A stretch of DNA of 64,000 nucleotides from Datnioides undecimradiatus (Eukaryota; Chordata; Actinopteri; Lobotiformes; Datnioididae): positions 827,001 to 891,000 of the forward strand of contig WARS01001853.1 of assembly GCA_008933995.1 (NCBI GenBank), given 5' to 3'. The first letter of the stretch is position 1. Every line of letters begins with the position of its first letter. Under the pieces are notes generated by a model. That model had not been told where the DNA came from. It worked only from the letters and a program-made list of their open reading frames with translations, and ran no database searches. Position numbers and translations under genes: made by a program. Of the stretch, positions 57,490 to 64,000 are shown piece by piece.

Positions 57490-59935
57490 ACAAAAGCAGG
57501 TGGAGGACGTGCTGCACGCCGGCCTGCGAGAACGGAGCGAACGAACGGCCGGGGTCAGAGTCTTCACATTCGTTCAGAGCCAGAGAGCGGCGGAGATCCA
57601 GGAAGGACTGTGGCGGTTACAGACGGAGAAGACGCCTCAGACACTTTGATTTTCAGCAGCAGTGTTTGTCTTAGCGTTTTAGTCTCAGTTTTAGTTCCTT
57701 TAATCCTCGTAGAGACAAAGCTTTGTTAAGTCAGAGCTTACATTTTCATCCTGTGTCATCAACTAAAGCAAAAAATACATTTCATCTCAGATTTTATGAA
57801 CAAAGATCCACTTTTAGCTCCTCGACGTCTCGTCACTGAATACACAGTTCAGTGTCACGATGCAAACTCTGGCCTCCTGCATGGAAGTTAGTGTTTTTTT
57901 GGAGCCTAAACAATTTTTCACAACTATAAAATCGAATAATTGAACCACAAATCAATAAGATCAAATCCTGACGGTGTGAGCTGTTTGGAGAAGTGGGCGT
58001 GGCCTCTGGGTCTGAAAGAGGAGGAGATCTCCAAAAGCAGCAGGTCTGAGTGGACAAATGTGTCAGAGATCCAGGATGTTCACGTCCTGAAGCTAAAAAT
58101 CAGTGTTTTTTAACCAGCATCACGTGCGTGAAGCGCTCATTTGAACCGGATCTGTGATGTTTTGCTGAACCTGAACAGACTGCAGCAGCTCGAGGCTGCT
58201 TATCGTCGTCCTCCATGTTGGAAATGACTCCTCAGATGGTCCCAGTGGGTGGGAAGGGCGTCCACATGAGATGATTCTGCAGGGTTTACTGAAACAGGCG
58301 TTGAAATGCGTCCGCCCATGTTGAACCAGCAGCTTGTTGCCGCAGGTAACGGTCCACGCACCTGAAGCCTGATCCCAGAATAACCGCAGCTGCGTGGGAG
58401 GAAGCTGTGAACAGCGCTGTGATTAGCTGCGTCGTGGAAGCAACAGGTCCAGTGTTCCTCTCAGAGCTCAAGACGTCTGCGTGCGCTGTGGCCTCGGGGT
58501 GCGGCTGGATGCAAATCGACGCAGACGCTCAATAATCAACCGACAGCTCCGGGTTATTGACGGCGGCGAGAAACGGCTCTCTGAGGACGTCGACCGCGGA
58601 GAGGGAGACGAAGGAATACAGATTAGGGACAGATATGATTCAGATCCAGAGTTACCGCCGACCCCCCCTCAGCCTCCGCCGTAGCGCGCACACAGCCGGG
58701 GCCGAGTGAATCTGCAGAGTAACGCAGGAACTGAAGGCGCAGACGTTATTTACAAGACAGACGTTTTCTCCTGCGCTCGTACACGCACACACAGCCAGGT
58801 AAACACAGCAGCTGCTAACACACATACACACACACTTATCCTGCACACACACACAGGCTGCGCACACGCTGACACAGACAGACACACACAAACACAATAA
58901 ATTCCCAATAACTATCAGGCGAGCAGAGCGGGGACGGTGGAGGCAATTCTGGTTTGAGTGTAGATCAATTTAGTCCCTGCTGCAACAAAAGCTGCAGAGG
59001 GCAGGATTAAGGTGTGTGTGTGTGTGTGTGGGAGGTGGGCGAGGAGGAAGTTGGGTACACGTGCGATGAATTATCTCTGAATCTGTCTGAGCTGGGGGGG
59101 GTCCAGCTCAGACTGACACTCGCGTGGTTTCAGCCTGGACTGTTGTTGCTGTTGACTCCTCTGACTTGTTTCACTGAGCACGAGCTGCGCCTGCTGGGTC
59201 TGCTTGATTTGCACATTTTGCTGTGTCATGTTTTCATGCAGTGCACGGCGCTGTACGCTGTCGAATCAAGTGCACGCTGCAGCTCAGAGCAGTGACCCGA
59301 ACTGAATCAATCATGATTAAAAACATGCATTTATAACTATTACTGATTTCATAATGTTGCAATTAAGAATGTGTGAAAACTAGTTTGCAAGCGAGCAGAG
59401 TGGTGACGGCTCACAGGGTCAGAGCATCCCGACCGACCAGAGCTGCAGTTTAATGGCTGTAACGTCCATCGTTACATCCACTTTCATGCGACTCACAGGT
59501 AAATGATACGCAGGGTGAATTCAAATGAGAACATCGGGGCACTGACGGTGGCGTTGATGGTTCGGGTGCAGGTCCTCCACACGTTGAGCAGGATAACGAG
59601 CCCTGCAGCCCTGCAGCTATCAGACGGTAAAGGTGTCGCCCTCGAGTCGATCAGGTCTCAGGAGACGTGGAGGAATTGTCCCAAACAGTGTTTGGGTCAT
59701 AAGGACTGTTATTTGTCCAAAGGTCCGAACATCAGTGGATCCTGCTGGAAACTGTTCTCCGCTCTGCGTCCGAGTCGTGTTATTAAGTTGTTTTGACTGT
59801 CGGCGTCACGGAGACGAACGCCACCTGAATCATGTCACAATCTGTTATTTGTCACTTTGCTCTGACGGCGAGTTATTTTGAATTTCATTTGAAGTGAAAC
59901 GCTCTCCAGTCGGGCCGAAGTCATGGAGAGAGAGA
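57490..59935. other. Intron sequence with CA-rich patch
   Basis: Non-coding DNA. Interrupted CA/ACAC repeats lie at 58785-58896 and a GT run at 59012-59031. Frames at 58652-58900 are produced by these repeats. No gene recognised. Confidence 0.5.
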
Positions 59936-59948
59936 GATGGAAATCAAA

Positions 59949-59980
59949 ACAGGAGGAGGAGGAGGAGGAGGAGGAGGAGG
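59949..59980. repeat. (AGG)n microsatellite
   Basis: About ten GGA triplets, preceding the larger purine-rich minisatellite by 140 bases. Confidence 0.95.
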
Positions 59981-60116
59981 GGATGAAAAGACAGAGGTGG
60001 AGGGGAAAAGAAACCGACGGAGCAAAAAGAGTAAAACTGACAAACAGGATGACGAGAGAAGGGACGAACAGGGCTGGGGATTTAAGAAGATGAAAGGAAG
60101 TGGAAAAGAGGTGGAG

Positions 60117-60740
60117 GTGGAGAGGATGGAGCAGAGGATGGAGCAGAGGATGGAGGAGAGGATGGAGCAGAGGATGGAGGAGAGGATGGAGGAGGAGATG
60201 GAGGAGGAGAGGACGGAGCAGAGGATGGAGGAGAGGATGGAGGAGCAGAGGACGGAGCAGAGGATGGAGCAGAGGACGGAGGAGGAGAGGATGGAGGAGA
60301 GGATGGAGGAGAGGATGGAGCAGAGGATGGAGCAGAGGACGGAGGAGGAGAGGATGGAGCAGAGGATGGAGCAGAGGACGGAGGAGCAGAGGATGGAGGA
60401 GAGGATGGAGAAGGAGAGGATGGAGGAGCAGAGGATGGAGGAGAGGATGGAGCAGAGGATGGAGGAGGAGAGGACGGAGGAGGAGAGGATGGAGCAGAGG
60501 ATGGAGGAGGAGAGGACGGAGGAGAGGATGGAGCAGAGGATGGAGGAGAGGATGGAGGAGGAGAGGACGGAGCAGAGGACGGAGCAGAGGATGGAGGAGG
60601 AGAGGACAGAGCAGAGGATGGAGCAGAGGATGGAGCAGAGGATGGAGCAGAGGATGGAGCAGAGGACGGAGCAGAGGACGGAGGAGAGGATGGAGGAGGA
60701 GAGGACGGAGCAGAGGACGGAGCAGAGGACGGAGCAGAGG
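60117..60740. repeat. GAGGATGGAGCA-type purine-rich minisatellite
   Basis: About 620 bases are built from 12-base units (GAGGATGGAGCA, GAGGATGGAGGA, GAGGACGGAGCA) with occasional 3-base insertions (GGA). All unit lengths are multiples of three, so the tract stays open in at least four frames. These are 59937-60743 and 60100-60792 on plus, 59921-60751 and 60082-61116 on minus, giving Glu/Met/Arg-, Trp/Arg/Gly-, Ser/Leu/Cys- and Ser/Pro/Ala-rich peptides. None resembles a known protein. The strand asymmetry (mostly G/A on plus) favours triplex or R-loop formation. Confidence 0.95.
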
Positions 60741-60744
60741 TAAG

Positions 60745-62430
60745 GAGGCACACCTGAGTGTTCACAGGCCCCTGTCCTGTAAGCGCTCCTGAATTATTCA
60801 TGGCCGCTCGCCTCGCCTCGCCTCGCCGTGCCGGCTGCAGCACGCCGCTCGCTGCAGAGAATGAAAAGGAGAGAAAAGGGTTTTGGGCCAGAGAGGAAGG
60901 TGCGAACAGTGCAGCTGCGCCCGGCGTCAAAGATGAGGACGGTGATTTGACTGACGGCTGCAGCTGGACGAGGAACACGCTCTCAGAGACAGGAAGTTGC
61001 ACTGAGAGACTCTGCCTCGTCGTCGCCGTCCTGTTGTCACAGCGTGTGACTGAGACAACGAACCTGCTCCGCTCTGCTGACTCATCACGCCGCTCTCCGT
61101 GCGTCACACGCTCCACAGCAGATTGAGACGCCGGCTGCCCCCCCCCCAGCTCTGTCCTCCGGCGTGTTTTTCTGCAGCAAGTTCTCTGTGATTGCCACCA
61201 GGTTGACCTCTTATTGGTTGTTTGGTCATTGGATCAGTCACATGACATTGAACCAGGCATAGACCCAGAGACACTGAGCTGAAAGCAGCTGTCCAAACCG
61301 AGGCCCGTGGGCCAGAGATGACCCACTTGATGTTTCCAGCCAAAAACAATTAAGAGCTAATTACCGAAACACATCAGAACCAAATAAATTTGCTGCTTTG
61401 CAGTTTTATTTTCTCGTGAGCTCGATAATTTGACTTGTTTTCATAATGTGAGCGCAGCAGGCGGAGAAACCGTGTGCGGACAGCAGATTTCAGTCAAACA
61501 GCACATTGAAGTCCAGTTTCTGGTCGTTTTACAGAGCAGACGTCAAACGGAGTCTCTCTCCTCTGCAGCAGGAGCAGCTGATCCGCCGAACATCAGGCGG
61601 GTTAATGCGCGGTTTCAGCCGCCGTGTAAGTGACTTTGCAGCCTGAACACACCTGAAACAAAGGTGTTCATATCAATTTCAATCACCTGAATCCATTTTG
61701 TAATAACAATTAATCATATAATTTAACTAAACTATAATAATTAATATAGGAAATTGTTCATTTAATATCCAGTTTTAATAACCTCAGTGTTCTGTAGCCT
61801 GACTCCTGATGTAAAGTCGAACCATCACTTCCTGTTGCTGCACCGTTGGTTTTGACTCGTGCTCCACGTTAAGGTCAAAGCGACTTAACGACTGATCTGC
61901 AGGCGCTCGACATCGGCGCACCGCGTCCTCCTCGGGGTGGCAACAGCGTGTTGAAAAGTCAAACTCTGTCGCCTTTCAGTCTTTGTGAACACATCATCAG
62001 ATCGCAGCCCCCATCGCAGCCCCCATCGCTCCTCGTGCTGCACCGGCGCCACCTCCTCTGACATCAACGTGGTGCAGCTGCGAGCGTCAGCGCCCGTGCA
62101 GTTACCTTCATTCACAGACAAACTTCTCTTACTGATCGTCTCCTCAGTCCCTGGTTTCCTTCTTTCCTTCACTCATCTTCACTCTTGCTCGCACTGTCTG
62201 GACCTGCGAGGAGGTCGCACGTCTCCTGTAACGCAGCCTTTATATCAAATTACAGCAGAGCTGCTGTCAGTCGGCTCTCGCTGCACCCGGAGCCAATCTG
62301 AGGAGCATTTTGAGGGTTCACATGAGTTGAATTTCAGTTTTTCTGACTCTGTGAGTGTGTGTTACGACTTATCTCCGCAGAGGAGGAGGGAAGAGTGTGT
62401 GAAATGGAGAGGCAGAGATACCGAGTGGAG
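60745..62430. other. Intron sequence, nothing recognised
   Basis: Unique non-coding DNA. A GCCTCGCCTCGCCTCGCCGTGCC patch lies near 60811, an 8-9 C run near 61139, and a duplicated CGCAGCCCCCAT at 62002-62027. The 167-codon frame at 61985-62488 has no recognisable domain. Confidence 0.45.
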
Positions 62431-62629
62431 CACAACATTACTTTTCAGCCATTATGCATCGTCCGCGATTATCTGGAGTGAGATATGAAGCAGGCGCAGG
62501 GAGGGGGGGCCGACCGCTGCGCGCACATCACAGGCGGAGAGCGGCCGCATTAATGTGTCGGCTCTCTAACAGATTTCAATGCACCTGCGAGGAGCTGCAT
62601 GCAGGTGTATGTGTAAGGATGTCCGGTCC

Positions 62630-62631
<2 letters not shown>

Positions 62632-62695
<64 letters not shown>
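62632..62695. repeat. (CA)n microsatellite with CGG interruption
   Basis: Two CA runs separated by CGGA at 62661-62664. It accounts for the Cys-Val repeats of the 220-codon minus frame 62566-63228, which is otherwise unrecognisable. Confidence 0.96.
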
Positions 62696-62697
<2 letters not shown>

Positions 62698-62739
62698 GTC
62701 TCCTTTCTTACAGTTGATTTTCGTCATCAAAGTGTCGGA

Positions 62740-63960
62740 AATTGAGTTTAAATAGCGTCTGCAGGCCGCCTCTGACTGGTTTCCACCTGGGGATCGTTCA
62801 CAATCACAACACGTCCCGGACTCACCCCCCCACCCCCCGTCACTACAACAGTGCCAGAATTTTAATGTTTTACACAGAGAGAGGGTGGAGGTGGTGGAGG
62901 GGGTGGGATTATATGGAGGAGGCTTGAAAACAGTCCTCGGTTGCTTTGGGATTTCAGGGGGTCTTGATCTCCATTTGCTCGTCAGAACCTGAGGGATCAA
63001 AAGACGGCGGGGATACACAAAAAGAGGTCTTTGCGGGAGGAGATCACATGTGCCGATAGCTTTGCTCTTCTCACCGACGCCTCTCATCTTTGAGACGCTG
63101 CAGCGGGTGAGTGCAGGTAGTATATAGAATAATGACTGGATGGAAAGTGAAGGGTCAGCCTTGCTGGACGTGTCTGAATCAAAGCAGCTCCTGAGCCGGG
63201 CTCCTCTCGCCAAATCTCCTCTTGTCATCGCCGCTTAATATCCTTTGGTCCGCTGCTGTTCTGGCACACAGGCTGAGACAATGGAGGCATCTTCAATGCC
63301 ACCGCCGCCGCCACAGTGACCTCTGACTGACGGCAAGTTGCTGCGCCGCGTCCTCTTGTGTTCAGCAGCTTCTCGGGCAACGAAATGACAAAGTGCACAG
63401 AAGAAGAACGCTTTATTTTTAGATCCTTTGCCTGGATTTGACGAGTCAAAGCGAAGCAGGACAGCTCTGGGAGTTCACTCAGTGACCAGCGTGTGAGAAA
63501 TGCACTTCTGTAGCCTCCGGGTGGCTGCTACGCTAATTTATAAACCCCGGTTCTTGTGAGAACAGAGAAATCCACGGCGGCTGCCGCCTTAAAATACTCC
63601 AGTTAATTTACCAAATGCAGCGTGCACAAGCATCCGGCGTTGTGCCGTGTTTAAATGAGTTTGGCTTCCAGTGAGAGCGGCTAAATTTATCCTTTGGGTC
63701 CCCGTCTGCAAAAGTAAACATGGCTTAGAACAAAAATATGAAAGTTCACTTCAAATTAGTGAAGGATGCAGTTTTAACTCGGGCTTATTGAAGTTATAAT
63801 TAAGTTGGATTTACCGTAAAAAGGCCCGAGAAAGGAAATCCAGGTCAGTCTGATGAGTCGATGATGCTCCTCCGCGCCCGGCAGATGTGGAGTTCTGTAA
63901 AGCTGACTAACCATCTTTGTTAATCTCCGACGTCGGTTCAGTAAAACTGTTTATTAGAGT
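62740..63960. promoter_or_regulatory. Candidate conserved non-coding region at window end
   Basis: Mostly unique sequence. TCATCGCCGCTTAATATCC (63225-63243), CTACGCTAATTTATAAACCCC (63527-63547), CTCCAGTTAATTTACC (63597-63612) and TTGAAGTTATAATTAAGTTGG (63788-63808) are homeodomain-like AT cores in CpG-containing surroundings. The boundaries are arbitrary and no coding exon was seen. Confidence 0.25.
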
Positions 63961-64000
63961 TCGATTGAGGAGATTAACTTTAACATTTCAGGCTCAACGC

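Larger units (their letters stand above)
36910..64000 (+). other. SGCD: SGCD intron downstream of the transmembrane exon (continues beyond window)
   Basis: It starts with the consensus donor GTAAGT at 36910. The next exon of the family should encode about 34 residues starting near Asp-Gly-Met-Gly and containing LYAKEI. I looked for this on the + strand to the window end and saw no match. The region therefore appears to be at least 27 kb of intron, unless a nested gene escaped notice. Confidence 0.75.

Noticed and set aside
60082-61116. 344-codon minus-strand Ser/Pro/Ala-rich open frame, and the 276-, 268- and 230-codon frames over the same tract
   Set aside because: All are produced by a 12-base/3-base minisatellite without stops. 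Four simultaneously open frames and no recognisable domain indicate a repeat, not a gene.
61985-62488. 167-codon plus frame
   Set aside because: Low-complexity Ser-rich content, no domain, no splice signals and no homologous protein recalled.
62566-63228. 220-codon minus frame
   Set aside because: It passes through a CA microsatellite (Cys-Val repeats) and has no recognisable domain or splice context.
36910-64000. Next SGCD exon (DGMGNLR... LYAKEI...)
   Set aside because: No stretch encoding these residues with flanking AG and GT was seen on the + strand by eye; a profile search would settle it.
1-64000. A novel bacterial-style defence, biosynthetic or mobile gene system
   Set aside because: The composition, splice sites, microsatellites and single vertebrate exon show this is fish intronic and flanking DNA; no multi-gene system is present.

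Overview
The window is vertebrate nuclear DNA, almost certainly from a percomorph-type bony fish. The reasons are one spliced exon of a vertebrate muscle gene, long non-coding stretches, many CA/GT and GA microsatellites, and interspersed repeats that I recognise from memory as common in percomorph genomes. These are a tRNA-derived SINE, a TAGCATGCTAA-rich family and a family containing 'AAGTCCTGTGTTTG'. There are no bacterial genes, operons, CRISPR arrays or phage genes.

Only one protein-coding gene can be supported: the 5' part of delta-sarcoglycan (SGCD), on the + strand. Its main exon here is 36724-36909. It encodes the short cytoplasmic tail, the whole transmembrane helix and the first extracellular residues, with a textbook acceptor and donor. 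About 25 kb upstream, at 11511-11513, an ATG lies directly against a strong splice donor. Joined to the main exon it would give a protein starting Met-Met, as in the longer human isoform. So 11.0-11.5 kb is read as promoter plus 5' UTR, 11514-36723 as a ~25 kb intron, and 36910 to the end as the start of another intron of at least 27 kb. I did not find the next coding exon, so most of the ectodomain must lie to the right of the window.

Layout: 1-10.9 kb is 5' flank (or intron of an unseen longer transcript), with a CpG-rich block at 2.5-3.4 kb and a 39-bp tandem repeat at 8.6 kb. 10.9-11.5 kb is a TATA-less GC/GA-rich promoter and 5' UTR with a long GA microsatellite and upstream ORF. 11.5-36.7 kb is intron with repeat fragments and, towards its 3' end (32.4-36.5 kb), three stretches that look like conserved regulatory DNA. 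One of these has five or six CCAAT boxes and a TATA box and could be an internal promoter. A CTG/CGG-type triplet tract lies at 34.65 kb. 36.9-64 kb is intron with more candidate regulatory elements (45.6, 52.3, 53.7, 55.4, 56.8 and 63 kb), dispersed repeats (39.1-43.9 and 56 kb) and a purine-rich minisatellite at 60.1-60.7 kb.

Most long open frames here are produced by tandem repeats or are chance frames and are not annotated as genes. Conservation statements are judgements from base composition and motif texture; no alignment was run. Repeat family calls are from memory.
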